This document shows, piece after piece, positions 32,926-42,020 of a stretch of 64,000 bases of DNA (position 1 is its first letter; each line of letters starts with the position of its first letter). Source of the DNA: Peptoniphilus_A sp022767005 (GTDB lineage Bacteria > Bacillota > Clostridia > Tissierellales > Peptoniphilaceae). Both the position numbers and the translations under genes were made by a program. The notes beneath the pieces were generated by a model. That model ran no database searches, was not told where the DNA came from, and worked only from the letters and a program-made list of their open reading frames with translations. The stretch spans positions 1 through 64,000 of the forward strand of contig NZ_JBNPOJ010000001.1 of NCBI RefSeq assembly GCF_050315115.1. Direction: 5' to 3'.

Positions 32926-35154
32926 TTACACAAAATCTGACTTTAATTTAAGTCCATTAATCACAATTCCTTGATTAGTTTTTCTCCTCATAAATCCATT
33001 GGATGAAAGAGCAGAATAAAAATCTGTTGTAGACCTTACATAATCTCCAGTTCTTAAACAATAGGCTCTATATTCTTGATAGACTTCTCCAGACTTTTCT
33101 TCATAGGATGAATCAATCTCACAGCACTCATTTAAGAAATGCTTGAACCAGTTATTCGATTCTTTATATTCATTGATGGCATCTGCTACTTTTTTAGGTA
33201 GGCTGAATTTAAAATCTTCATCAATAGCCTTTTTAGCACCCTCGATTAACCACTTGAGAACTGCTCCCCCAGCCTTATCTACTAAATAATCAGTGTAGTT
33301 TTTAATATCACTACTGCCCTCTATCTTTGCCTCAAATGGAATTACAATGAGTCTTCTCCAGGTTCCTTCATCTAAGGCACCCACCTTTGGTAGGTGGTTA
33401 GTATATAGGACAAGGGTATGAGAAGGTATGAACTTGAATGGATCTCGATATTTTTTCTCTGCTACAATCTCATCTGTAGAACAAAGCTGTTTAACATTTG
33501 AAGTATTTAACCTTAATCCTTCTTGAAGTTCAGCTGCAATTAAAAGCCTTTTACCTCTTGTTTCAGCAAGTTCTGGCTTGGCATTTCTCTTAGAATTAAC
33601 TGTAAGAATATCTGCTGAGATTGACCCACTATATAGATTAAGAACTCTTGAGATAGTATTCCAAAAGGTAGACTTTCCATTTCTTCCATCACCATAAGCT
33701 ATAATGAGAGCCTCAATATATACTTTTCCAATAAGAGAAATTCCTGCTACTTTCTGAACGTATTCTATAAGTTCACTATCTTTTACAAAAAATGTCTCTA
33801 AGGCATCAAGCCATATATCCATATTTTCATCACTTGGATCTACAGATGTTTCTTTTGTTATATAGTCTTCTGCCTTATGGTCTCTACACTCTCCAGTTTT
33901 CAAATCTACTGTAAAAGATGGTGTATTAAGCAAGAACTCATCCGTATCAAGTTCTCTTTGGTCTATTTCTAACATTGGCTTTGATTCTTTTAAAGTTGCA
34001 TGAATAGCTCTGGTGTCCCCTCGTTTTACTGCATATTTCTTATATGCCTCAAGCGAAGTTAATTTATAGTATATGGATTTTTGACTTTTATCAAAAACCT
34101 CCATTGCTTTTTTCTCACTCATTGAAGACATGATATCTCTAATTCCCGATTTCTTAATATCTTCATCCATTTTTAAGAGTTCATTGTCTATTTCCTCTAT
34201 CTGTTTTAACACTAAATCTTGAGAATATCCTTGTGCTTTTAGTTCAGATTCCTCCCAGTAAGAGTCGTTGTAAACAAGAAAACCTGTAGAAGGAGAAAAA
34301 CGAATTCTATCTTGGTATTCTCTTACAAAAACTTCTGCTTGACCTATGTCTGAAAATTCAGAAGGCCTTAAATTTATGCCTTCAGTGTATTCTTCAGGTG
34401 GAACATAATCTTCACTTGCAGCTACCTTTTTATAGAATTTGCAAGCAGACCTCCATATTTGTTCTAGTTCATCATCTGGAAGTGGTGGTGAGCAAAGACT
34501 GGCTTTTTTATCAAATAGTTCTCTCGCCTCATTTGTATTTCCATATCGAATTAGAACCCTACCAGCGAAATGATTCACAGTTGAATTTCTAGAGCCTTGC
34601 TGAATCAAGTCTTGAGAATTATCAAAATCCTCAAAGTCATCTTTTAGGGTTTCTGTTACATATTTTCTTCCCCTAACTATTTCAACAGCAGGATTCTTAA
34701 CTCCAAAGAAAAACCTCGCTCCATCTAAGGCATTTCCATCAAAGAAAGTATAAGTCTCTGCCAACCTTTCTTTTAATTCTACATAGTCATCAAGATTTGT
34801 AATCTTAGGTATTGGAAAATATATGTGCATTCTTGGTCTTGCAGCTTTTCCATTTTTTTCTTTTCTATGGTTTCTGCTGTAAACTATAGCAAATTTAACT
34901 CCATCAAATATTCTCTTTAAATCGTTAGTTGAAATCCAATCATCTGGATTTTCTGAATGGTCATTATCTATATCCATGGGAACACATTCTGACTCTATAA
35001 AATTATCGTTGGATCGATAGGAATTTTTATACTTAGCCATTACATGGTCAAAACTCGCAGCTTTCTCAAAAGACCTAACATCTACTGCATTGACCTCATT
35101 TGGATAAACACAGTTTGACTCCACTTCTATTAAATTTGAGGTGTATATTTTCAA
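32926..35154 (-). CDS. Phage primase-helicase (D5/VirE-like)
   Basis: 742 residues. The N-terminal part (PMDIDNDHSENPDDWISTND, FFGVKNPAVEIVRGRKYV) is an archaeo-eukaryotic primase-like domain; the C-terminal superfamily 3 helicase shows Walker A IAYGDGRNGKSTFWNTISRV (near residue 490), the B motif LLIAAEL, and the sensor VLYTNHLPKV. A D5-type winged helix ends it. It primes and unwinds phage DNA and would act at the nearby repeats (32816-32914). It directly abuts the DUF4406 gene. Confidence 0.92.
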   Translation of the reverse strand: MKIYTSNLIEVESNCVYPNEVNAVDVRSFEKAASFDHVMAKYKNSYRSNDNFIESECVPMDIDNDHSENPDDWISTNDLKRIFDGVKFAIVYSRNHRKEKNGKAARPRMHIYFPIPKITNLDDYVELKERLAETYTFFDGNALDGARFFFGVKNPAVEIVRGRKYVTETLKDDFEDFDNSQDLIQQGSRNSTVNHFAGRVLIRYGNTNEARELFDKKASLCSPPLPDDELEQIWRSACKFYKKVAASEDYVPPEEYTEGINLRPSEFSDIGQAEVFVREYQDRIRFSPSTGFLVYNDSYWEESELKAQGYSQDLVLKQIEEIDNELLKMDEDIKKSGIRDIMSSMSEKKAMEVFDKSQKSIYYKLTSLEAYKKYAVKRGDTRAIHATLKESKPMLEIDQRELDTDEFLLNTPSFTVDLKTGECRDHKAEDYITKETSVDPSDENMDIWLDALETFFVKDSELIEYVQKVAGISLIGKVYIEALIIAYGDGRNGKSTFWNTISRVLNLYSGSISADILTVNSKRNAKPELAETRGKRLLIAAELQEGLRLNTSNVKQLCSTDEIVAEKKYRDPFKFIPSHTLVLYTNHLPKVGALDEGTWRRLIVIPFEAKIEGSSDIKNYTDYLVDKAGGAVLKWLIEGAKKAIDEDFKFSLPKKVADAINEYKESNNWFKHFLNECCEIDSSYEEKSGEVYQEYRAYCLRTGDYVRSTTDFYSALSSNGFMRRKTNQGIVINGLKLKSDFV

Positions 35155-35541
35155 TTAGGATACCTCCTTTATATAGCGAATCTTCATTTTTCTCTTCTCA
35201 GCAACTCTTATTTCTTCAGCCATTCCTAGACTTATATAGTCACCAAAGACCCATACTTCTTCACATTTACCAAGAAGGACATAATTAAAATGCATGGCAA
35301 GTCTTCTCTCACTTTCATCACTCATAAACTGAGGAAATAGAAGATGTGGTGCTATGGGAATGTTTCCTTTATCTAAGGCATATCGAGAATACTTCTGTGC
35401 CTTGATTACATTATTTTCAACATCTCCAGAAAATGGACTGCAGATATATACCAAAGGATAGTACTTCTTCTCTGCATTTTTAATTGCTTGATAAGGAGTG
35501 GGATCCTTGCACCCACTCCTGTTGTATAGTTCCTTATTCAT
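35155..35541 (-). CDS. DUF4406 protein, nucleoside 2-deoxyribosyltransferase-like
   Basis: 128 residues: PLVYICSPFSGDVENNVIKA, then IAPHLLFPQFMSDESERRLA and GKCEEVWVFGDYISLGMAEE. The SP(F/Y)xG start and the EVW-FG-S-GM-E motif are those of DUF4406, related to nucleoside 2-deoxyribosyltransferases. A role in nucleotide handling is possible. It overlaps the next upstream gene by 8 nt and abuts the primase gene. Confidence 0.85.
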   Translation of the reverse strand: MNKELYNRSGCKDPTPYQAIKNAEKKYYPLVYICSPFSGDVENNVIKAQKYSRYALDKGNIPIAPHLLFPQFMSDESERRLAMHFNYVLLGKCEEVWVFGDYISLGMAEEIRVAEKRKMKIRYIKEVS

Positions 35542-35734
35542 AAATATCCCTCATTGTTTCACTACAAGTATTACAGCAAACTTGAGTAGAAAATAAATCG
35601 CCATCTTCCAATACTTTATTTAATTCTACTCGAACTTCTTTTCCGCACTTTGGACAGGTGCAAAAGACATTCTCATCATTTATTTCAATGCTTATTTCCA
35701 TAGAATCATTGATTTTTTCTTTCACATAAAACAT
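35534..35734 (-). CDS. Small zinc-ribbon protein
   Basis: 66 residues from the ATG at 35734 with GGAGGTACAA upstream. Two Cys pairs (CTCPKCGKEV and CCNTCSET) form a likely zinc ribbon. Function unknown. It overlaps the Rha gene upstream by 29 nt and the DUF4406 gene downstream by 8 nt, which supports its being translated. Confidence 0.7.
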   Translation of the reverse strand: MFYVKEKINDSMEISIEINDENVFCTCPKCGKEVRVELNKVLEDGDLFSTQVCCNTCSETMRDIYE

Positions 35735-36395
35735 TTTGTACCTCCAATTTTTGCTTGTACCATTCAAGGTGTTTCTTTCTATCTTGATAATTAGGAAATG
35801 CTACTAATAAACCAATATCTACCTTTTGCAAGGTTTCAATCATCTCTATTTGTGATTGATTCAGATATGGTCTTATACTTTTTCCTTTTGGTATATCATT
35901 TTCTAATCTAAATTCTTTTGCACTCTTACCTAAAACGATACGATTCAGCATATTACACTCATTACTAAAGTGATAAGCTTTTGGATTGTCATGAAGCAAT
36001 CTTATATTCTCGGTTAAAAGAGGGAATTCTTTTCTAGCTGATACTAGAGTCTTTATGAATTCTTCCATCTCGTTAAATTTCTTAATATAGAGCTCTTTAA
36101 ATTTCATGGCTTTTTTGCCCGTGTAACCCATAGCTAAAATAGTAAATCCATCTCTAGTTAATAAATAACATGGTAGATTTCTTCCAGTTACATCCTTATA
36201 ACTGCTGAGCTCAAAATTGAGTTCAATAAATTCTTCACTGAGCCCAGATTTGGGTTGAGTGATTGTTTGTATATCTCTTATAACATTAGAGTGCCTCTTT
36301 TCAAAAAACTCTGCTACAAATCTACTATCCACTCTTGCAACATCATTGTGATCTGCAAATATTCCATAATCGTTCTTTGGTATTAATTCCTTCAT
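35706..36395 (-). CDS. Rha-family phage regulatory protein
   Basis: 229 residues. Residues ~15-110 (RVDSRFVAEFFEKRHSNVIR, CYLLTRDGFTILAMGYTGKK, AMKFKELYIKKFNEME) are the Rha/ORF6N domain. The C-terminal half (about 140-229) is a separate DNA-binding-like part (RIVLGKSAKEFRLENDIPKG). Rha proteins affect the lytic-lysogenic choice and depend on host IHF in P22-like phages; in Firmicutes the role is unclear. It has GGAGGTAATTC upstream and element B (36437-36476) in its leader. Confidence 0.9.
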   Translation of the reverse strand: MKELIPKNDYGIFADHNDVARVDSRFVAEFFEKRHSNVIRDIQTITQPKSGLSEEFIELNFELSSYKDVTGRNLPCYLLTRDGFTILAMGYTGKKAMKFKELYIKKFNEMEEFIKTLVSARKEFPLLTENIRLLHDNPKAYHFSNECNMLNRIVLGKSAKEFRLENDIPKGKSIRPYLNQSQIEMIETLQKVDIGLLVAFPNYQDRKKHLEWYKQKLEVQNVLCERKNQ

Positions 36396-36436
36396 TGAAT
36401 TACCTCCTGTGAATTTTTAAGAGGTCTCCCTCCTAA

Positions 36437-36476
36437 ATCACAGGCAAAGAAATAGAGGAGATTTTTAACCCCCTCT
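36437..36476 (-). ncRNA. Hairpin-plus-tail RNA element, copy B
   Basis: In the transcript: stem AGAGG/CCTCT around GGGTTAAAAATCT, then ATTTCTTTGCCTGTGAT. It begins at the stop codon of the DNA polymerase gene and stands in the leader of Rha. It shares loop and tail with copies A and C. Confidence 0.5.
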
Positions 36477-38408
36477 TTAATCTTTTTTATAAAATTCACT
36501 TTCAAATCCATCCGCATCGAGAATAAGTCCAGGTGCCCATCTAGGAAGTAAGGACATGATTTCATTTATTTCTTCGATACTAGATGAATCACTTTCTATT
36601 ACAACTTCATCATGAATATGCATGACGATATTAAATCCTTTTTTCTCAAGTCTCATCATAGCCTCAGCTAAAATATCTCTTGCTAAGGCTTGAACAATAT
36701 TTTCTACAAATTTACCACCGTAGGATTCAATCTTGTCCCACTTATTTCCTACTACAATTCCCTCATAGACTATTGACTCTCCACCAAATCGATTCATCCC
36801 TATCTTTGCCTTTGGATAAGCAAGTCGTCTTTTTGAGGGTAGTTCTATAAATAGGATGCCTTTTTCATAGCTAATAACTAGTTTTTTATATTTTTCTTTA
36901 GTTCTAGTCTTTACAACTCTTTTAACGACTGCATCTATGTCCCACCAAAGACTCACTATATTGGGATTAGCCTCTCGCCAGGAATCGACTATTGATTGAA
37001 GTTCATCTTCAGATAAACCCATCTCAATACCACCCATTGCTTTAAGGGCACCTAAGGCCCCTTGATAACCACAGGCTAAAGTCGCTATCTTTCCTTTTTG
37101 CCTAAGATGACCATTAACTCCATGCTTTTCAACCGGCACTCCAAACATCCTTGATGCTGTTCTACAATAGATGTCTTCACCATTTTCAAAAGCGTCCAGT
37201 ACCCATTGTTCTTCTGCAAGCCATGCAAGAACTCGGGCCTCGATTGCTGAAAAGTCTGAAATAATAAACCTTGTGCCTTCTTTTGGTATAAAGGCTGTCC
37301 TTATTAATTGGGATAAAATATCAGAAGGAGATTCATAGAGAATTTCCATAGTTTCATAATCTCTATTTTTTACAAGACTCCTTGCTAGGTCTAAATCTTT
37401 TAGATTGTTCCTTCTTAAGTTTTGAACTTGAATAAGCCTGCCTGAATATCTTCCAGTTCTATTTGCTCCATAAAATTGGATTAGACCCCTTGCTCGTTTA
37501 TCTTTTCCTTTTACATTTTTCATAGCATCATATTTCCTAACTGAAGATTTAGATAATTCCTGTCTAAGTTCCAATACTTCTTTTATGTCTCCTTCAGCAT
37601 TTTTAAGAGCAGACTCTACATCTTTTTTAGCTAAGGAATCTATTTTTAAACCTTTCTTATTTAGCCATTCTTTAAGCTGTAAGGGAGAATTTGGATTCTC
37701 AAGGCCAGTTAATTCTATGGCTCTGTCCATATTTTCTTCTCGTAAGATTTCATCAAATTTAATAGCTGAATCAACTAAAATTTCATCAATTAATATTCCT
37801 CTATCATTGATGTTTTGGTCTATCCAGTAGTTTTCCCATTCTGAATGAGGCATGGGAAAGGCTGATAATTTTTTCTTTATCGCCATTTCTGTTTCAACAT
37901 CTCTTTGGTTATATTCCTTAAATGTAGACCACTTTTCTAAATCATGATGTGGTAGATTTCTTGTCCTCATTCCATTAGTCTTAGTTGGTTTACAGGGAAT
38001 AGAAAAATACCTTATAAGAGCCTTCCCTTCATTCATTTTTTGCTTATCAAGTTTCAAAACTTCTCCGACTTTTCCTAACGATAAAGGTAATCCAAGATAA
38101 GCTGACCAAATCATAGTACAGTACCAACTTTTAGGTCTTAACCTATTGCCAAGGAATCTTGATAAACAGGTCCTTTCAAAATTTGCATTAAAAGCCCACT
38201 TTTCTACGCTTTCATCACTAAGTGCTGATAATATTTCTCTAGGAATTGTCTCCCCATTTGCCAAATCTATAACCTGCACTTCTCCATCATCTATAGAATA
38301 GGCAAAGAGGAGGATTTCAAAATCCTCACTCTCGGCATATTTGTATACACCACTTTTGCCTAAATCAACTGAAGAATAGGTCTCAAGATCTATGGACAAT
38401 CTCTTCAT
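36477..38408 (-). CDS. Phage DNA polymerase, family A
   Basis: 643 residues. N-terminal 3'-5' exonuclease: LSIDLETYSS (Exo I, D-E) and WAFNANFERTC (Exo II). Polymerase: motif A IISDFSAIEARVLAWLAEEQ, motif B RQKGKIATLACGYQGALGAL, motif C VMHIHDEVVIESD. All catalytic acids and the O-helix Arg/Lys are present. It would copy phage DNA independently of the host polymerase. ATG at 38408 (GTG at 38417 is in frame). It overlaps the 66-residue gene by 26 nt. Confidence 0.95.
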   Translation of the reverse strand: MKRLSIDLETYSSVDLGKSGVYKYAESEDFEILLFAYSIDDGEVQVIDLANGETIPREILSALSDESVEKWAFNANFERTCLSRFLGNRLRPKSWYCTMIWSAYLGLPLSLGKVGEVLKLDKQKMNEGKALIRYFSIPCKPTKTNGMRTRNLPHHDLEKWSTFKEYNQRDVETEMAIKKKLSAFPMPHSEWENYWIDQNINDRGILIDEILVDSAIKFDEILREENMDRAIELTGLENPNSPLQLKEWLNKKGLKIDSLAKKDVESALKNAEGDIKEVLELRQELSKSSVRKYDAMKNVKGKDKRARGLIQFYGANRTGRYSGRLIQVQNLRRNNLKDLDLARSLVKNRDYETMEILYESPSDILSQLIRTAFIPKEGTRFIISDFSAIEARVLAWLAEEQWVLDAFENGEDIYCRTASRMFGVPVEKHGVNGHLRQKGKIATLACGYQGALGALKAMGGIEMGLSEDELQSIVDSWREANPNIVSLWWDIDAVVKRVVKTRTKEKYKKLVISYEKGILFIELPSKRRLAYPKAKIGMNRFGGESIVYEGIVVGNKWDKIESYGGKFVENIVQALARDILAEAMMRLEKKGFNIVMHIHDEVVIESDSSSIEEINEIMSLLPRWAPGLILDADGFESEFYKKD

Positions 38409-38583
38409 AGCTATCACTAAGCTTTGTTAATTCTTCTAAATTATTTTTTCTATCTTCTTTTATTTGTTTTTCTATTTTTCTGATATCTCTATCTAGTTCT
38501 TTTAACTGAGCTTGTAAAAATCCAAGCTTATACCATAAAAAGGACCAAATAGCTAAAACTATTGCTGTAATTAAATAGTCCAT
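38383..38583 (-). CDS. Small membrane-anchored coiled-coil protein
   Basis: 66 residues: an N-terminal membrane segment (YLITAIVLAIWSFLWYKLGF) then a charged coiled coil (LKELDRDIRKIEKQIKEDRK). No known family. It lies between DUF2815 and the polymerase, overlapping the latter, with GGAGGTAGAA upstream of the ATG. Confidence 0.6.
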   Translation of the reverse strand: MDYLITAIVLAIWSFLWYKLGFLQAQLKELDRDIRKIEKQIKEDRKNNLEELTKLSDSYEEIVHRS

Positions 38584-38592
38584 TTCTACCTC

Positions 38593-39138
38593 CTATGCTA
38601 AGAAATCTTCATCATCATCGTCCATAGCATCAAAGTCATCTGCTGCATTAGATCTATTTCCTAGAGGTTGTCCATCTCTTAGTTTTTGAATATTTCCAAG
38701 ACCTACGGCAACGCCCTTATTACCATTTACATTGTAGGCATAGAAGTTAAGAGATACCCTTGCATAAACTCCTGAGTAGACTTCACTTCTATCAAGAATT
38801 GGCTCTACATTTCTATCCACAATTTGAGGTGCTGTCATAGAGTTGGCATTTAAGAAATATGCATTTGCATAAGCCTCATCATCTTTTTCTGTGTCACCAT
38901 CTCTTAATGGAAGTTTGATAGCTTTCTTATTTGGTTTTTTTCCATTGAATTTAGAAAGTCCTTCATCAATGGCAGCATCTACTGCTTTTTCAATTTTTTC
39001 AATTGTCTTTTGGTCGTTCTTTGGAATAATGACAGATACTGAGTATCTTTCTTTACCACCATTGATTGACTTTGGTTCCCAAACATTTGCATAGCTTAAT
39101 CTAACTTCTCCAGTAATTACTTTTGTTTTATTTTGCAT
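38593..39138 (-). CDS. DUF2815 protein, probable single-strand DNA-binding
   Basis: 181 residues from the ATG at 39138 with GGAGGATTTAATT upstream. VITGEVRLSYANVWEPKSIN, GVYARVSLNFYAYNVNGNKG and VAVGLGNIQKLRDG are the DUF2815 family pattern; the acidic tail (DDFDAMDDDDEDFLA) is like that of SSB proteins. It is probably the phage single-strand DNA-binding protein. It lies between the DUF2800 nuclease and the polymerase. Confidence 0.88.
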   Translation of the reverse strand: MQNKTKVITGEVRLSYANVWEPKSINGGKERYSVSVIIPKNDQKTIEKIEKAVDAAIDEGLSKFNGKKPNKKAIKLPLRDGDTEKDDEAYANAYFLNANSMTAPQIVDRNVEPILDRSEVYSGVYARVSLNFYAYNVNGNKGVAVGLGNIQKLRDGQPLGNRSNAADDFDAMDDDDEDFLA

Positions 39139-40252
39139 AATTAAATCCTCCAAATTCTTCTTTAACATTGTCAATTTTTACTTCTTCTCGTTTGTCTCTA
39201 ATGCTTACTAAGGTTAACTTTCCTTTTGGTTTTTCTAATAAGTCTGTAATATTTTCATCAAAGACTTTCTTACCTAGTAACTTAGTCATTGCTGGAATGC
39301 CAAGTATCTTTTCTTCAAAGGGATTGAATCCCAGTTCTTTTACTTTTTTTACAACTTCATCTTCATCTACGTATTTTCTATTTGACCTACCTTCAACAAG
39401 TTTTAGGCCCTTCCACCTATGGCCCTTCATTGCTCTTTCTAAAGCGTAAGCCTTGATATCTTTGACCCATTGCTCCATTTCGTCTAGTCTTGGTAAAATC
39501 TTTTCAATTTCATCATCAGATAGTTCTGGTGGTAGGGTAAATTCTTCTTGTGCTAGTTTCAGATTCTCTTCTGCTCTTTTTCTACACTTATTCTTAGCTT
39601 TGCAGAAGATGCACCATTCTCCACAAGAGAATTCCCCCTCGCCTTTGTAGGCTTTATCTGCAATTTCTCGTATGGTTTCTCCCCACTCATAAAGTTCTAT
39701 CTTCTTGATTTCATAAGTTGAGATATTGCATCTTCTTGGTTGATAGATATGAAGAACTACTTTCTCGATATCATAAATTCCATCAAAGATAGTCAAAGCA
39801 CCAAGTCCATATAACATGAGTTGTGTGTTTTCTTTAGCCTCTATTAAAACTCCCTGACCATACTTTAGATCTATTACATGAAGTTCTTTTCCTCCAACAA
39901 CTACACAGTCAGCAGTTCCAAAGGACTCCTTAACATAGTCTGATAGGTCAAGTCTTTCTTCCACAAAGACGGCTGAGCTTTCGTATCTACTTATTACTTC
40001 TGCTACGTATGAGGCATATCCCTCAGTTAGCTCATCCATTTCTTCATCATAAAAATCCAAATCCTCTGTTGGGTCTTTAGTATCTAAACCTAATAACTTC
40101 TTTAGTTTATATTCTGCCAAGGCATGGGCTGAGGTGCCTTCAAGTGCATAGGGACTAACTTCATCTTCGTATTTTTGAGAAAGCCTAACGCTTGGTGGGC
40201 AGTGAATCCAACGTGAACTACTTGAGGCGGACAATATTGCGTGAGCACCCAT
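39128..40252 (-). CDS. DUF2800 protein, PD-(D/E)xK exonuclease
   Basis: 374 residues: AILSASSSSRWIHCPPSVRL, then ALEGTSAHALAEYKL, TADCVVVGGKELHVIDLKYG (D...DxK core) and a C-terminal Cys cluster CGEWCIFCKAKNKC, as in Cas4/AddB-type iron-sulfur nucleases. DUF2800 proteins pair with DUF2815 in phages as a recombination or replication unit. It overlaps the DUF2815 gene by 11 nt. Confidence 0.9.
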   Translation of the reverse strand: MGAHAILSASSSSRWIHCPPSVRLSQKYEDEVSPYALEGTSAHALAEYKLKKLLGLDTKDPTEDLDFYDEEMDELTEGYASYVAEVISRYESSAVFVEERLDLSDYVKESFGTADCVVVGGKELHVIDLKYGQGVLIEAKENTQLMLYGLGALTIFDGIYDIEKVVLHIYQPRRCNISTYEIKKIELYEWGETIREIADKAYKGEGEFSCGEWCIFCKAKNKCRKRAEENLKLAQEEFTLPPELSDDEIEKILPRLDEMEQWVKDIKAYALERAMKGHRWKGLKLVEGRSNRKYVDEDEVVKKVKELGFNPFEEKILGIPAMTKLLGKKVFDENITDLLEKPKGKLTLVSIRDKREEVKIDNVKEEFGGFNYAK

Positions 40253-40551
40253 TACAACTTCTCCACATCTTCTACCAAGTCTTCATAGTTACTTGGTTCA
40301 ATATCAGATAACTTTTTAGCTCCATACTTTTCTAAGAGTTCTCTTATCTTAGCTGTATGGCCTAATCTTGATTTGTCGGCTAGTATCTTTCTAACATCTT
40401 CAATCTCATAAGTCTTTTCTTCTTGTTTTACTTCCTCTCCCTCTTTAGGAACTTCCTCATCACTTTCTAAAGCTTTGAGAAGGACACCTATACTAGATGC
40501 AAGATTCTCTGCATCTTCTTTGATTTCCATTAGTAGCTTTATTCTTGACAC
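40252..40551 (-). CDS. Hypothetical protein of the replication operon
   Basis: 99 residues from the GTG at 40551 (AAGGAG six bases upstream). Helical: MEIKEDAENLASSIGVLLKA, then an acidic low-complexity stretch and YEIEDVRKILADKSRLGHTA with IRELLEKYGAKKLSDI, an rRNA-Rho-like or SAP-like helical pair also seen in phage DNA-binding proteins. It overlaps the first base of the DUF2800 gene. Confidence 0.65.
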   Translation of the reverse strand: MSRIKLLMEIKEDAENLASSIGVLLKALESDEEVPKEGEEVKQEEKTYEIEDVRKILADKSRLGHTAKIRELLEKYGAKKLSDIEPSNYEDLVEDVEKL

Positions 40552-40744
40552 TTTTTTCTCCTTTCTCGATTTCTCTAACATCCACTGAATCAACTGTCAT
40601 CCCAGGGTCTAATAGATAAATTTGTCTGTAGTCTCCAAACAAAAATTTTATTAATCTGTTTGGAATTTTTCCGACTGCACCTTTAAGGACATTTGTCTTT
40701 TGTCCTTTCTCATTTGTTACATTGATGATTATTTTGTGCCTCAT
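40493..40744 (-). CDS. Hypothetical protein
   Basis: 83 residues from the ATG at 40744 (AAAGGAGGCAAAC upstream). MRHKIIINVTNEKGQKTNVL then KGAVGKIPNRLIKFLFGDYR and QIYLLDPGMTVDSVDVREIE: a small mixed alpha/beta protein, basic at the end. I do not recognise the family. It overlaps the next gene by 59 nt, the longest overlap in the operon. Element C (40782-40821) lies in its leader. Confidence 0.6.
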   Translation of the reverse strand: MRHKIIINVTNEKGQKTNVLKGAVGKIPNRLIKFLFGDYRQIYLLDPGMTVDSVDVREIEKGEKSVKNKATNGNQRRCRESCI

Positions 40745-40781
40745 GTTTGCCTCCTTTCTGAAAGGGTCATCTCCCTTACAA

Positions 40782-40821
40782 ATCACAGGCAAAGAAAAAG
40801 GACGAGTTTTTAACCTCGTCC
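40782..40821 (-). ncRNA. Hairpin-plus-tail RNA element, copy C
   Basis: In the transcript: stem GGACGAG/CTCGTCC (40815-40821 with 40800-40806) with loop GTTAAAAA, then TTTTTCTTTGCCTGTGAT. The 7-bp G+C-rich stem followed by five T residues could terminate transcription. It follows the sigma-like gene and precedes the 83-residue gene. Confidence 0.6.
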
Positions 40822-40829
40822 TAAAATAT

Positions 40830-41447
40830 TTAAAAATTATTTTTGATTGTTTCTTTTGCCTTATCCAAATGTTTCTTAACCGCAGCTGAAGATATGTTCA
40901 TTAAATCTGCAATTTCTGACTGCTTGTATCCATCTACATACATCAACTTGATTACTAATCGCTGTTTATCCGTTAATAAAGAAAGTACATCTTCCATATG
41001 CTCCGACCATTCAAATTCTTCATTCATGTCTTTGGATTTAATAGTTGCTATTAATCTTTTATCTGGATCAATATCCCCATCGTTATCGAAATCAAGAGAT
41101 AAATTATAGTTTCTTGGGAACCTTTCCTCTACTTCTCCTTTTAACAAATCCTCATTAGGTTCATATCCATGACTCTTTTTAAAGTCGCTTATAAATTCTT
41201 GTTTCCACACATCTATTTCAGCTTTCTCTTCTTTAGTTCTCTCTGGTCTTAGATTCTTGTTGTTATAGTAAACTTCACTATCATCTAAAGCATGTAGTTT
41301 TTTGATGTCCACTTCTGTTATCCCATCTTTTCCTGGTTTTAGCTCAACTTTTGTTTCATCTGCAAACCTATAAACATACATGGTTCTTTCGTCTGATCTA
41401 GTCTTTCTAATTTTCAAAATATTCCTCGCTTTCTTGCCTGATAGCAA
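40830..41447 (-). CDS. Sigma-70-like helix-turn-helix protein
   Basis: Up to 205 residues. The C-terminal part (SLLTDKQRLVIKLMYVDGYK, QSEIADLMNISSAAVKKHLD) is a sigma region 4 helix-turn-helix. The N-terminal 140 residues (MYVYRFADETKVELKPGKDG, KKLHALDDSEVYYNNK) match a type common to conjugative elements and phages. It probably drives or modulates early phage transcription. The start is uncertain: TTG at 41447, TTG at 41417, or ATG at 41381. An inverted repeat CTCGCT/AGCGAG lies over the first codons. Confidence 0.75.
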   Translation of the reverse strand: MLSGKKARNILKIRKTRSDERTMYVYRFADETKVELKPGKDGITEVDIKKLHALDDSEVYYNNKNLRPERTKEEKAEIDVWKQEFISDFKKSHGYEPNEDLLKGEVEERFPRNYNLSLDFDNDGDIDPDKRLIATIKSKDMNEEFEWSEHMEDVLSLLTDKQRLVIKLMYVDGYKQSEIADLMNISSAAVKKHLDKAKETIKNNF

Positions 41448-41678
41448 GGAGCGAGAAATACAAATTTTACCTACAGTTTATGGAGCATAGTTGTCTTTCA
41501 CCTAAAAAAGGCTATAAGAAACTAGAGGTACTCCATATACTTCTTTCAAAATTGATTGAAATTAGTTTATATGTGTATCTCACGCCCTTATAGCTAATCA
41601 GGCTTGATATAATTTGTAATAAAAAAAGCCTAATTCGTCCGTTAAGATAAATTAGGCCGTCTTGCAGCTCTTAAAAAT
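41448..41678 (-). other. 231-bp untranslated leader with terminator and inverted repeats
   Basis: No ORF. It holds the terminator at 41621-41657 and, nearer the sigma-like gene, a large inverted repeat TATGGAG/CTCCATA (41479-41485 and 41531-41537) enclosing a second stem. Beyond this I see nothing. Confidence 0.5.
41621..41657 (-). terminator. Terminator after the 74-residue early gene
   Basis: Minus-strand 8-bp stem GCCTAATT/AATTAGGC (41650-41657 with 41628-41635) followed by seven T residues. It would stop transcripts from the early promoter unless antitermination occurs. Confidence 0.8.
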
Positions 41679-41903
41679 TTACGCTGATTTTTTGTAACTC
41701 TTTATGTCGTACTCTGTTTTATCTATTCTTTTAACTAAGGTGATACATCCACCTCTAGCTAGTTGAATACTTTGTCCGACTTCAAGTCTAACTTTAATTT
41801 CTTGTTTTTTATAGATATTTTGTAATATCCCAGTTTCTGCTTCAATTTTACAAATAAGTTTATTATTTGCATCTTTTACTTCTTGAATCTCTTTAATAGG
41901 CAT
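41679..41903 (-). CDS. Hypothetical early phage protein
   Basis: 74 residues: MPIKEIQEVKDANNKLICKI, then ETGILQNIYKKQEIKVRLEV, a basic small beta-rich protein with no known domain that I can name. It is the first gene under the early promoter, facing the repressor gene, a place often filled by Cro-like or antirepressor proteins; no helix-turn-helix is visible. AAGGAAGATG precedes the start. A terminator follows. Confidence 0.6.
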   Translation of the reverse strand: MPIKEIQEVKDANNKLICKIEAETGILQNIYKKQEIKVRLEVGQSIQLARGGCITLVKRIDKTEYDIKSYKKSA

Positions 41904-42020
41904 CTTCCTTTCTTTTATATTTTAGCTTGTGATAAAATAATTTCTTCCTTGGTGTTGATTTAATGGAACGTGCAACTTAAAAAAATATAGAAGTTATCTC
42001 GTTCTATCTATTCAACATAA

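Noticed and set aside
41952..41976. Second full operator for the phage repressor
   Set aside because: Only one half (GTGTTGATTT) matches well and the other half is degraded; recorded only as a possible half-site.
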